Below the pieces are notes generated by a model that worked only from the letters and a program-made list of their open reading frames with translations, had not been told where the DNA came from and did not search any database. Both the position numbers and the translations under genes were made by a program. Positions 1-7,016 of a DNA stretch of 16,765 bases are shown piece after piece. Every line of letters starts with the position of its first letter. Position 1 is the first letter of the stretch. Source of the stretch: Candidatus Gastranaerophilales bacterium (GTDB lineage Bacteria > Cyanobacteriota > Vampirovibrionia > Gastranaerophilales > Gastranaerophilaceae); assembly GCA_910588555.1 (NCBI GenBank), contig CAJUPC010000035.1:1-16765 (forward strand), written 5' to 3'.

Positions 1-47
1 TTTCTTTTGGATTATTATGTTGATAATAAATATATATAGGCGAAAAA

Positions 48-1676
48 ATGATTTACTCAAAATATTCAACAGTAATAATAGGGAGCGGAATTGCAGGACT
101 TTATGCCGCATTAAAAATTGAACAGCAGGTAAATTTGCCTGACGGTTTACTTTTGATTACAAAAGCAAAATTGGGTGAAAGCAATTCAAGATACGCTCAA
201 GGCGGTATGGTTGCCGTTATGAAAGATAACAAATCAGATTCTACGGCTTCTCACATATCAGATACGATTAAGGCGGGAGCGGGATTGAGTGAGTTTAACG
301 CTGTTAAATTTATTTCTGAAAACTCTGACGCTGTTGTGAAAGATTTATTGAAATTCGGTGTTGAATTTGACCGTGACGAAAATAATAATTTCTGTTTTAC
401 CAAAGAAGCTGCACATAGTGTAAGAAGAATTCTTCACGCAGGCGGTGATGCTACCGGGAAAATGATTGAACAGGCTTTGTGCAGAAAAGTTCATGAAAAT
501 TCTAATATTGAAGTTTACGAACAAACTGACGCGGTTGATTTACTTGTAAATTCAAACGAATGCAAGGGTTTAATTGTATTTAATTCCGAAACTCAGGAAT
601 ATGAAACAATTTATTCATCAGCCGTAATCCTTGCAACCGGCGGCGTGGGACAGTTATACAAATACACAACAAATCCTGCAGGCGCAACGGGTGACGGATT
701 GGCGTTGGCTTTTAATGCGGGTGCGGTAATGCAGGATATGGAATTTGTTCAGTTCCACCCGACAGCACTTGCGTTTGATGATGACGAAAACAGATTTTTA
801 ATCTCCGAAGCTGTCAGGGGTGAGGGCGCAAAACTTTGCGACGCTGACGGTGTAGAATTTATGAGTAAGTATGATGAGAGAAAAGAACTTGCTCCGCGTG
901 ATATTGTTACTCGTGCAAACTTTAATGAAATGAGTGAGAATAATGTCGATAACGTATACTTGAACGCGTCTTGTATTGACAGCAAAAAGCTTGCAAGACG
1001 TTTCCCGAATATTTCAAAAAAATGTTTGGAACATGGAATTGATATTTCAAAAGATTTTATTCCTGTTGCACCTGCGGCACATTATTTTATGGGCGGGATT
1101 AAGACAAATTTGAAAGGCGAAACTTCTGTAAGCGGGCTTTATGCTATCGGAGAAACAGCTTCAACAGGTTTGCACGGCGGCAACAGGCTTGCCAGCAACT
1201 CTTTGCTTGAATGTGTTGTGTGTGCATATTCTGTTGCAGAATATTTGAAATCTCTTGAATTAAAAACTCCGAAACAATTCGGCGAAGAAATTAAGTTGAT
1301 TTTGGACAGATATTCTGATGAGGATTTGGTTCTTGATGAACTCGATGTTCAATCGCTGAAAAATAAATTACAAAATATTATGTGGGATTACGTCGGAATT
1401 TTGAGAAGCCAAAATACTTTATCGCAGGCGATTGAAAAATTAGAAGCTTTGAAAAATGAATTCCAGCGGGATTACAAATGTTTGAGCCGTGATGAATATG
1501 AATTCAGAAATATGCTTACGGTTTCTCAATTGATTGCACATTGTGCGTTATCACGAAAAGAGTCGCGCGGTGCACATTTTAGAACGGATTATTCACAGAC
1601 GAATGACGAATGTATTCACAGTAATATTTCAAAAGATAATTGGATAGCAGATAAGGAGAAAGATTTTGTTAAGTAA
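48..1676 (+). CDS. nadB: L-aspartate oxidase (quinolinate synthase subunit B)
   Basis: FAD-dependent enzyme that oxidises L-aspartate to iminoaspartate, the first step of de novo NAD synthesis in the cytoplasm. The 542-residue length is normal for the family. Residues 9-22 form the FAD-binding Rossmann fold (VIIGSGIAGLYAAL). SRYAQGG (47-53), HPTAL (about 237), RGEGAKL (about 256), PAAHYFMGG (about 342) and HGGNRLASNSLLE (about 376) are the substrate and FAD motifs shared with fumarate reductase and succinate dehydrogenase flavoproteins. A helical C-terminal cap with an SRKESRGAH motif follows. The ATG has only a weak AGG upstream. The last 11 bases overlap nadC, so the two are surely co-transcribed. 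nadA, which should act between them, is not in the window and may lie upstream. The product is unlikely to be the fumarate reductase homologue, because the length, the motif set and the neighbouring nadC all fit NadB. Confidence 0.96.
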   Translation: MIYSKYSTVIIGSGIAGLYAALKIEQQVNLPDGLLLITKAKLGESNSRYAQGGMVAVMKDNKSDSTASHISDTIKAGAGLSEFNAVKFISENSDAVVKDLLKFGVEFDRDENNNFCFTKEAAHSVRRILHAGGDATGKMIEQALCRKVHENSNIEVYEQTDAVDLLVNSNECKGLIVFNSETQEYETIYSSAVILATGGVGQLYKYTTNPAGATGDGLALAFNAGAVMQDMEFVQFHPTALAFDDDENRFLISEAVRGEGAKLCDADGVEFMSKYDERKELAPRDIVTRANFNEMSENNVDNVYLNASCIDSKKLARRFPNISKKCLEHGIDISKDFIPVAPAAHYFMGGIKTNLKGETSVSGLYAIGETASTGLHGGNRLASNSLLECVVCAYSVAEYLKSLELKTPKQFGEEIKLILDRYSDEDLVLDELDVQSLKNKLQNIMWDYVGILRSQNTLSQAIEKLEALKNEFQRDYKCLSRDEYEFRNMLTVSQLIAHCALSRKESRGAHFRTDYSQTNDECIHSNISKDNWIADKEKDFVK

Positions 1677-2496
1677 TTTTTATATTAAAGATCATGTAAA
1701 AATGGCATTACAGGAAGATATCGGATTTGGAGACATTACAACCGAAAATCTTACAGATGGCAGTGATTATTTAAAAGCCGAATTAAATACACGAAATGAC
1801 GGCGTTCTTTGCGGGTGCGAAGTTTTTAAGACTGTTTTTGAAATTTTATCCGACGAAGTTAAAATTAAATTTTATTTTAAAGACGGCGACAAAATTCAAA
1901 AAGGCGACAAAATAGCTGACCTGGAAGGTCCTGCAAAATATCTTCTTATGGGTGAAAGAGTTGCATTAAACTATATTCAAAGAATGTCAGGCATTGCAAC
2001 TGAAACTCGTAAATATCAAGAAGCGGTTAAGCCTTATTCTGCTAAGGTTGTTGATACAAGAAAAACAACTCCTAATTTCAGAAGTTTTGAAAAATATTCT
2101 GTACAAATAGGCGGCGGCGCTTTGCACAGATTTAATCTTTCTGATTGTGCAATGGTTAAAGATAACCACATAAGACTTGCAGGCTCAATTACAAATGCTG
2201 TTACAAAATTGAGAGAACGAATTTCTTTCACTCATAAAATTGAGGTTGAATGTGATACTTTTGAACAGGTTAAAGAAGCTGTTGAAGTCGGAGCAGATAT
2301 AATAATGCTTGATAATATGTCTATTGAGACTATGAAAGAAGCTGTTTCATATATTAATCATCGCGCAATTGTTGAAGCGAGCGGTAATGTTAATCTTCAA
2401 ACCGTTAACTCAATTGCATCGACAGGTGTTGATATAATCTCTTCAAGTGCTGTTGTTGCCAAAGCTCCTACGCTTGACTTGGCACTTGATATGTAG
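1666..2496 (+). CDS. nadC: Nicotinate-nucleotide pyrophosphorylase (quinolinate phosphoribosyltransferase)
   Basis: Converts quinolinate and PRPP to nicotinate mononucleotide, CO2 and pyrophosphate, the last dedicated step of de novo NAD synthesis. The 276-residue protein begins with the NadC signature LQEDIGFGDITTENL, followed by LMGERVALNYIQRMSGIAT. The active-site Arg/Lys cluster is VVDTRKTTP (about 127), then the GGG...HR (about 148) and MVKDNHI motifs. EVEC (about 193), LDNMS (about 214) and EASGNV (about 236) complete the barrel. Translation starts at a TTG at 1666, chosen because AAGGAG lies 7 bases upstream (1653-1658) and the family N-terminus follows directly. The start lies inside the end of nadB, which implies translational coupling. 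No terminator is visible after the stop. Confidence 0.96.
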   Translation: MLSNFYIKDHVKMALQEDIGFGDITTENLTDGSDYLKAELNTRNDGVLCGCEVFKTVFEILSDEVKIKFYFKDGDKIQKGDKIADLEGPAKYLLMGERVALNYIQRMSGIATETRKYQEAVKPYSAKVVDTRKTTPNFRSFEKYSVQIGGGALHRFNLSDCAMVKDNHIRLAGSITNAVTKLRERISFTHKIEVECDTFEQVKEAVEVGADIIMLDNMSIETMKEAVSYINHRAIVEASGNVNLQTVNSIASTGVDIISSSAVVAKAPTLDLALDM

Positions 2497-2502
2497 TTTT
2501 AT
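2474..2502 (+). promoter_or_regulatory. Candidate promoter for the TonB-like gene
   Basis: TTGACT (2474-2479), a 17-base spacer and TTTTAT (2497-2502) lie across the end of nadC. The -35 is good but the -10 is weak. The following gene could instead be read through from nadBC, since no terminator separates them. Confidence 0.3.
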
Positions 2503-2551
2503 ATTATAAACATTATGCTAACGCAGTGTGTTGAAAAAGAGGAATTAAGAT

Positions 2552-3370
2552 ATGAAAAAATTTATAGTATTATCAGCTCTATTTCTAAGTTCTGTTTGTT
2601 CTCAAGCAGCAGACTGGCAGTGGATGAATTCAAATTTTCAAGGCTTTGATTTGTATCTTGACAGAGATTCTGTGAAGTATGTTAACGGCAGTGATATTCT
2701 TTATGCAATCAGGTACGGATATGCCGGCAAACCTCAGAAAGTGGCATATTTAAAAACTGACGCTTCAAAAAATTATATCGGCGTTATTGCCTCAGAAGAA
2801 TACAGTGAAAAAACCTACCGCCCGAAAACAATTCTTGCAAACCCGCATGTGTTTATGAAACCTGTTAAGACGGACTCATTTCTTTTTGTTCCTCACAGAT
2901 ATTTGATTACTGTAAGAGACAAAAAAATTCAGCAGGCTTATGATGATGTCAAAAGTATTGCTGTTAATCAGTCTCAAGAGCAGGTAACATCAAGGGTTGA
3001 AATAAGAGACAAGAATGAAAATATTATACCTGCTTCATATAAAACCACACCTGAACAAAAGGACATCGGAGTAACGACAATAAAAGAATATATTTCGGCA
3101 TTGAGAACCGAATTGGAGAACAATTGGAAACCACCCAAATCAGGTAAAGAAACTCAAGCAGTAATTATTATTGCAATAGGCTCTGACGGAAGTTTGAGAA
3201 ATTACAAATTTGCTCAATCATCAGGCGATGCTGATACAGACAGGTCTGTATTGACTGCTGTTGAAAAAACAGTTCCGTTCCCGAAATTCCCTAATCTTGG
3301 AAAACCTGTAAATTATTTGAATTTCCAATTTATATTTGATTACGGAAAAGTTAAAAAATCAGTTTTATAG
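2552..3370 (+). CDS. Secreted protein with TonB/TolA-like C-terminal domain
   Basis: A 272-residue exported protein. Residues 1-19 are a signal peptide ending CSQA before AD. The N-terminal half (WQWMNSNFQGFDLYLDRDSV...) resembles small secreted domains that read 'x seconds of a fixed substrate' poorly, and I cannot assign it to a family. From about residue 175 the segment with LENNWKPP, AVIIIAIGSDGSLRNYKF, SSGDADTDRSVLTAV and PFPKFP has the pattern of the TonB C-terminal (TolA/TonB box-contacting) fold: W.PP, a beta-strand, a G.L motif, SG....D..a and a final P.FP. Unlike a classical energy transducer it has no N-terminal membrane anchor with a Pro-rich linker, so it is probably periplasmic or cell-surface and does not couple to ExbBD in the usual way. 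RBS GAGGAA lies 8 bases upstream of the ATG. A strong terminator follows the stop. Confidence 0.8.
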   Translation: MKKFIVLSALFLSSVCSQAADWQWMNSNFQGFDLYLDRDSVKYVNGSDILYAIRYGYAGKPQKVAYLKTDASKNYIGVIASEEYSEKTYRPKTILANPHVFMKPVKTDSFLFVPHRYLITVRDKKIQQAYDDVKSIAVNQSQEQVTSRVEIRDKNENIIPASYKTTPEQKDIGVTTIKEYISALRTELENNWKPPKSGKETQAVIIIAIGSDGSLRNYKFAQSSGDADTDRSVLTAVEKTVPFPKFPNLGKPVNYLNFQFIFDYGKVKKSVL

Positions 3371-3374
3371 CAAT

Positions 3375-3407
3375 AAAAAAGAGGACTTAAAAAATCCTCT
3401 TTTTTTA
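3375..3407. terminator. Bidirectional intrinsic terminator
   Basis: The stem AAAAAAGAGGA (3375-3385) pairs with TCCTCTTTTTT (3395-3405) around a 9-base A/T-rich loop. The T-run follows the plus-strand gene and the A-run serves the minus strand, so it can end both the TonB-like gene and the convergent rpmB transcript. Confidence 0.85.
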
Positions 3408-3450
3408 TTTGTTAATCTTTCACTGAGGCTTATACCTCTGTTCGCTTGCG

Positions 3451-3642
3451 CTATACAGCTTTTTGAACTTTACCTGCTCTTAAGCAAGAAGTACAAACTT
3501 TAATTCTCTTAACTGTACCGTTCATATTAACTTTAACTGATTGCAAGTTTGGTTCTTGAGTGTGAACGATTTGTTTATGAGAGAATGTTAATTTCGCTGC
3601 TTTAATCGGTTTTTTACCGCAAATTTCACATTGTTTTGACAT
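3451..3642 (-). CDS. rpmB: 50S ribosomal protein L28
   Basis: A 63-residue large-subunit ribosomal protein. The sequence begins MSKQCEICGKKP and carries two zinc-knuckle pairs, C5/C8 and C50/C53, so it is the zinc-binding (C+) form of L28. The motif VNMNGTVKRIKVCTSCLRAGKV is typical of the family's C-terminus. The start at 3642 is chosen over an in-frame upstream codon because the L28 N-terminus begins there, AAGGAA (3651-3656) sits 8 bases upstream, and a promoter overlaps the region further out. The gene stands alone, divergent from the LysM gene. Confidence 0.95.
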   Translation of the reverse strand: MSKQCEICGKKPIKAAKLTFSHKQIVHTQEPNLQSVKVNMNGTVKRIKVCTSCLRAGKVQKAV

Positions 3643-3679
3643 AATTTTATTTCCTTTTCTAGCTAGTTCGTATAACAAC

Positions 3680-3707
3680 ATAATATATTAAAAATCGTAA
3701 AAATCAA
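3680..3707 (-). promoter_or_regulatory. rpmB promoter
   Basis: On the minus strand, TTGATT (3702-3707) is followed by a 16-base spacer and TATTAT (3680-3685). The predicted transcript would start near 3673, giving a leader of about 30 bases with the AAGGAA ribosome binding site. Confidence 0.65.
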
Positions 3708-3744
3708 GGACCATGTTAAAATTTATAAACAAATTCCAAAATAC

Positions 3745-3773
3745 TTGAATAAAATTTGCCCTTATGCTATATT
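3745..3773 (+). promoter_or_regulatory. Promoter of the LysM protein gene
   Basis: TTGAAT (3745-3750), a 17-base spacer and TATATT (3768-3773). The predicted start point near 3780 lies downstream of an in-frame ATG at 3764, which argues that translation begins at 3803 instead. Confidence 0.65.
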
Positions 3774-3802
3774 TCACTTACAGAATAATTAGGGTATGGA
3801 AT

Positions 3803-4348
3803 ATGAAAAGTTCAACTATCAGAAGATCAAATTTATCTAAGGAAAAAATGGCAGTATTGGAAGCTCTTTCTAAATATAGAAACGAAGCTTACGACAACAA
3901 TTCTCCCAGTGTCTATGTAAGACCGCAAAACAAGGAAAAAGAATTGGATTTGTTGTGGCAGAATTTCAATATTAACCGTAAATCAGATAACAAATCTCCG
4001 AATGTATATTTGGCGGCAGGATTTATCACAGGTGCGGTTGCAATGCTTATTCTGACAGTTCTTATAAGTTTTTCCGCTAAAGGAATTACTTCTGTAAGCG
4101 AAAGTCATGTTGCACCCGTTAAAAAAGAAAAATTGAGTTTAAGTTTTATCCCGTCATCAGACAGGGCTGAAACAAATGCCGTAAACGAAATTTATAGTGT
4201 TCAAAGCGGCGATACAATGGAAGCAATTCTTGTTAGATTTTATGGTTCTTACAGTAAAGAAAAAGAAGCTCTTGTTTTAAAAACAAATAACATGACTAAT
4301 CCGAATAAGCTTTCAATCGGTCAGCAGTTAACTATTCCTATGGAATAA
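3803..4348 (+). CDS. Single-pass membrane protein with C-terminal LysM domain
   Basis: A 181-residue protein. It has a charged cytoplasmic N-terminal region of about 70 residues, one membrane segment (VYLAAGFITGAVAMLILTVLISF, given here as a hydrophobic stretch near residues 75-97), a linker of about 40 residues and a C-terminal LysM domain. The LysM domain starts at YSVQSGDTMEAI, contains FYGS, and ends with NPNKLSIGQQLTIP. LysM binds N-acetylglucosamine-containing glycans, so the outer part probably holds peptidoglycan. The topology suggests a link between cytoplasm and cell wall, but no catalytic domain is present and the specific role is unknown. The ATG at 3803 is chosen because the promoter covers the earlier ATG. 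AGGG at 3791-3794 is a modest ribosome binding site. Confidence 0.85.
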   Translation: MKSSTIRRSNLSKEKMAVLEALSKYRNEAYDNNSPSVYVRPQNKEKELDLLWQNFNINRKSDNKSPNVYLAAGFITGAVAMLILTVLISFSAKGITSVSESHVAPVKKEKLSLSFIPSSDRAETNAVNEIYSVQSGDTMEAILVRFYGSYSKEKEALVLKTNNMTNPNKLSIGQQLTIPME

Positions 4349-4360
4349 GGTATAATACTT

Positions 4361-4399
4361 AAAAAAAGTAAGAGGGTAATTTTGCCCTCTTACTTTTTT
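4361..4399. terminator. Bidirectional intrinsic terminator
   Basis: GTAAGAGGG (4368-4376) pairs with CCCTCTTAC (4385-4393), extended by A-runs and T-runs on either side, around an 8-base loop. It separates the convergent LysM gene and the minus-strand pseudopilin gene and can terminate both. Confidence 0.9.
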
Positions 4400-4416
4400 A
4401 GAATAATATCGATTTT

Positions 4417-5126
4417 TTAGAAACTTAACGGATAATTCTTAGGAATTTTCCAATCATTAAGTTGTATGAGTTTGGTGTAATTTGCATCATTCTGTTTAAG
4501 CCCTTCTCTTGTGCCGTCCCAATAAGGATTAATATATGGTTCCAAACCTTTGTTAAGAAAGTAAGGACCACGTTTACTTTTATCTCCTAATGGCATAAAT
4601 GCAAAAATGAAACAATTTTTGCCTACTATCGAATTATCTGTACTTTTTTGGTCTATACAATAAATATAATCATGTCCAAACCAACCCATTAAACTTATAC
4701 TTCCATCGGCAAAATACAATCTCATATAGTGTTCGCCGTTATAAGGATATGTATAAAAGTCAGTTTTTAAAACTTTTAAATAATTTTTTAAATAAGTTTC
4801 ATAAAATTTTGTTAAAACTTTTTCGTCGTATCCTTTAGTAAAATTATCTTCTTTTGTATCTGCATATTCAAAATTCCAATCCATTCTGCTTCCGTTTTGA
4901 GTTTCGGAAAGCTGGATTGCCTGATTCATAGTTGAATAAAATCTTTTTAATTTTGTTTCAACAACATGTTTTTTATGGTTAGAAATCATTGACGGCATAG
5001 TAAGTGCCCCAACGACACCGATAATTGCTAAAGTAATTAAAACTTCTGCTAAAGTAAATGCCCTAAAAAATTTTAAACCGAGAGCTTCGGGGGGGGGGCA
5101 ATCACTGCACTATAACTCAATTTCAT
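4417..5126 (-). CDS. Pseudopilin-like protein, frame interrupted by a C10 (G10 on +) tract; possible phase-variable gene
   Basis: A type II secretion/type IV pilus-style pseudopilin, presumably cleaved by prepilin peptidase and placed at the cell envelope. A strong GGAGGT (5134-5139) lies 7 bases upstream of an ATG at 5126. This frame reads MKLSYSAVIAPPPKLSV and then stops, because a run of ten C (5089-5098) shifts the frame. The downstream frame encodes RAFTLAEVLITLAIIGVV, the prepilin cleavage and hydrophobic segment, followed by NHKKHVVETKLKRFYSTM and the rest, ending WKIPKNYPLSF. With 8 or 11 C the gene would be continuous; at 11 it gives 236 residues. An internal ATG at 4998 would give 193 residues without the pilin segment, which is unlikely to be functional. 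The promoter and ribosome binding site are intact, which argues against ordinary decay. A paralogue lies at 7017-7750. Confidence 0.8.
5083..5103 (+). repeat. AGCTTC-G10-CAATC element, copy 1 (hypermutable homopolymer)
   Basis: A 21-base sequence identical to 7041-7061, including the tract length of ten G. It lies in the leader region of the minus-strand pseudopilin gene, which reads it as C10. The flanks outside the 21 bases do not match those of the second copy. Tracts of G/C this long are rare in so AT-rich a genome and are prone to slipped-strand length change. Confidence 0.9.
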
Positions 5127-5154
5127 GTAAAATACCTCCGTGTTTTATACGTTA

Positions 5155-5183
5155 ATTATTTACTATAACTCGATTTTTGTCAA
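5155..5183 (-). promoter_or_regulatory. Promoter of the minus-strand pseudopilin gene
   Basis: Consensus TTGACA (5178-5183), a 17-base spacer and AATAAT (5155-5160) on the minus strand, just past the end of the asparaginase gene. A near-consensus promoter plus a strong ribosome binding site shows that the interrupted gene is still equipped for high expression. Confidence 0.75.
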
Positions 5184-5194
5184 GTTCGCCAATT

Positions 5195-6148
5195 TTATAT
5201 CATAGTTATAATTTCGCCGATTGTTTCGCCATGAAGGGTTTTTATTGCAGTATCTGCTTTAATTTCTGCCCAGTGAAGATTTTTGAGTGTTTTTAACACT
5301 ACTAGTTCGCGGGCTTTCATATCAGCGTCAGAAATTTTTACAACAAAAGCTTCTTCCGTATTTGTGTTCACAACTATACAAAGTCCGCCTGCACCGACTT
5401 TAGCGATTAATCCTTGTGAATTTTCTATAATTTTTGTGTCTGTTCTGTCTTCACCGCCTATAATATACGGGTTATTTAAAAATGCATTTTTGATTTTTCC
5501 GTATTTATGATTGCAAAACAGGTTTAAATATCCGTGAAGCATGTTTTCTAAAGGCATAGACATTATAGGAACACCGCACCCGTCTTTTGTTACGGGATAT
5601 TCCTTTGTCACATTGCAAAGTTCGTAGATTTTTTCTTTAATTGCAATTTGCAGAGGGTGTTCGGGACTGTCGTAATCCTCTAAACTCCAGCCTTTCATTT
5701 TGCATAAGCCTAACATCATTAAATGTTTGCCCGAGCAGTTGTTCTGCAAAATAGTTTCTGTCTTTTCGCCTTTAATCAATTTTTGCTGTTCGGTTTTGGA
5801 AATAGGCTTATGTAATCCGCATTTAAGATTATTTTCTGCAAGTTCAAATTTGTTAAGCAAATTTTTAGCGATATTTACATGAATTTCTTCACCCGCATGA
5901 GATGCACAGCAGAGCGCAATTTCTTCCTCTGTCATTTCATAAAATTTATCCATGCCAAAATCTATTATAAGGCTTGCTTGAAGCGGTTTGGCGCAAGAAC
6001 GTAAATAAAAAGGCTGATTTTTTGCGTCGCCTGTGAAGTCAAAGGCTCTTTGTCTGTTTGCAAGAACAATATAGCCGTAGTGTTCTTGTTCTGACAGTCC
6101 GTCACGTAAATAAGTTACGAGTAATTCAGGTTCTTTTTTATTCTGCAT
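5195..6148 (-). CDS. Asparaginase II family (thermolabile Rhizobium-type L-asparaginase)
   Basis: Predicted to hydrolyse L-asparagine to aspartate and ammonia in the cytoplasm; there is no signal peptide. The 317-residue protein matches the asparaginase II family of the Rhizobium etli enzyme, which is unrelated to E. coli AnsA/AnsB. Visible motifs are YLRSCAKPLQ with the SxxK pair (S51, K54), CCASHAGEE, NNCSGKHLMML, DGCGVP and KVGAGG. In the characterised family the Cys and Lys of CSGK and the Cys of DGCG hold a zinc near the active site. AAGGAA lies a few bases upstream of the ATG. The first 11 bases overlap the preceding gene, so the two form an operon. Its aspartate product could feed NadB, but that link is inference. 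Confidence 0.9.
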   Translation of the reverse strand: MQNKKEPELLVTYLRDGLSEQEHYGYIVLANRQRAFDFTGDAKNQPFYLRSCAKPLQASLIIDFGMDKFYEMTEEEIALCCASHAGEEIHVNIAKNLLNKFELAENNLKCGLHKPISKTEQQKLIKGEKTETILQNNCSGKHLMMLGLCKMKGWSLEDYDSPEHPLQIAIKEKIYELCNVTKEYPVTKDGCGVPIMSMPLENMLHGYLNLFCNHKYGKIKNAFLNNPYIIGGEDRTDTKIIENSQGLIAKVGAGGLCIVVNTNTEEAFVVKISDADMKARELVVLKTLKNLHWAEIKADTAIKTLHGETIGEIITMI

Positions 6149-6890
6149 GTTTCCTTACCAATTCCAAAAGCTGGCTCATCTTTCGTTTTAATTTGATGTT
6201 GTCTTCTTTTAATATTCTTATTTCTTGTTTATATTTTTCAGTTTCGCTCGAGTATGCCGTTTCTGTTTTAGGCAGAGCGTTATAATCAAGAATAAAACGC
6301 TTGTTAGCTTCAGCTTTCAATAATAATAATGCTTTAAGTTCTTCTTCTTTAACATAGCCCAATTCGGCTAAAACTTCGCCAAATAATTTAAGGTTTTGGG
6401 TTTTGTTTGAATTTTCATAAATCTCAATTGCATTTTGGAGTTGTTCGGAAGTTATTTTTCCTTTTTGTTCAAAGTATTCTCCAATTCTGAATTTGCCTGA
6501 GATAAATCCTGCCATTGCGTGAATTTCTTTTGACTCGGGTAAGTTTAAAAAGTTTTGTTCAACGCAAAGTTCATAATATTTTGCGGTTTCTTCCATTGAC
6601 ATAAATGTGTTTACTGAAATTTCGAGTAAACTTTTGCCGTCTGAACAGTATTGAAGAAAGTTATAGATGTTATTATCAAGTCCGCATTTTTTTTCGGTTA
6701 ATTCTGATTGCCCTTTGAACGTCAAAGTAGGAACAAATGTTGAGAAAATTTCTTCATCATGTTCTCTCAAAAATTTTTCGCAAAATTTGTCCTGCATTTC
6801 TTTTGCAAGCTTCAAATATAACACCTGTTTTATCCAAAACGGTACTGAAAGTAATTTATCTGTGAATATGTTGAAAATACTTTTTCTCAA
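6138..6890 (-). CDS. Protein with PilB/MshE-N-terminal-like domain and C-terminal coiled coil
   Basis: About 250 residues, soluble, with no signal peptide or membrane segment. The central part (IYNFLQYCSDGKSLLEIS...) looks like a small winged-helix-type domain. It is followed by FRIGEYFEQKGKITSEQL...LFGEVLAELGYVKEEEL, which has the repeated pattern RIGE.L...G.IT.EQL / LGE.L.ELGY..EE.L of the N-terminal domain of type II secretion/type IV pilus ATPases (MshEN, a c-di-GMP binder in some proteins). The C-terminus (about 25 residues with KYKQEIRILKEDNIKLKRKM) is a coiled coil. Start: a TTG at 6890 with GAGAGG 5 bases upstream, chosen because a TTGAAT-17-TATACT promoter overlaps the more distal in-frame TTG at 6938. 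No ATPase domain is present. It overlaps the asparaginase start and lies between two pseudopilin genes, so a role in pilus control is possible but unproven. Confidence 0.7.
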   Translation of the reverse strand: MRKSIFNIFTDKLLSVPFWIKQVLYLKLAKEMQDKFCEKFLREHDEEIFSTFVPTLTFKGQSELTEKKCGLDNNIYNFLQYCSDGKSLLEISVNTFMSMEETAKYYELCVEQNFLNLPESKEIHAMAGFISGKFRIGEYFEQKGKITSEQLQNAIEIYENSNKTQNLKLFGEVLAELGYVKEEELKALLLLKAEANKRFILDYNALPKTETAYSSETEKYKQEIRILKEDNIKLKRKMSQLLELVRKHAE

Positions 6891-6909
6891 AACAGCCTCT
6901 CTGTAAGAG

Positions 6910-6938
6910 AGTATAGCATGTTGATTAAATTTATTCAA
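6910..6938 (-). promoter_or_regulatory. Promoter of the MshEN-like/asparaginase operon
   Basis: TTGAAT (6933-6938), a 17-base spacer and TATACT (6910-6915) on the minus strand. Transcription would begin near 6903, just ahead of the GAGAGG ribosome binding site at 6896-6901, giving a very short leader. Confidence 0.7.
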
Positions 6939-6960
6939 GTATGAAGAAGATTGAATATAC

Positions 6961-6988
6961 TTGAAAATTTTTGAAAATAGTTTATAAT
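6961..6988 (+). promoter_or_regulatory. Promoter of the plus-strand pseudopilin gene
   Basis: TTGAAA (6961-6966), a 16-base spacer and a perfect TATAAT (6983-6988). It is divergent from the MshEN-like operon promoter, with about 20 bases between the two -35 boxes. Confidence 0.75.
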
Positions 6989-7016
6989 AAAAAAGTAAAT
7001 ATGAAAGGAGTTTGAA

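Noticed and set aside
1..39. An open frame ending in a TAG at 37-39 (FLLDYYVDNKYI), possibly the end of an upstream gene such as nadA.
   Set aside because: Only 12 codons are visible and no family motif can be recognised, so it is not called.
3411..3450. Small inverted repeats (GAGG/CCTC, CGC/GCG) just past the end of rpmB.
   Set aside because: Stems of 3-5 bases without a T-run are too weak to call; the strong terminator at 3375-3407 can serve rpmB.
4417..4998. The short reading of the minus-strand pseudopilin from an internal ATG (193 residues).
   Set aside because: It lacks the prepilin segment and has no ribosome binding site, while a strong one stands before the ATG at 5126.
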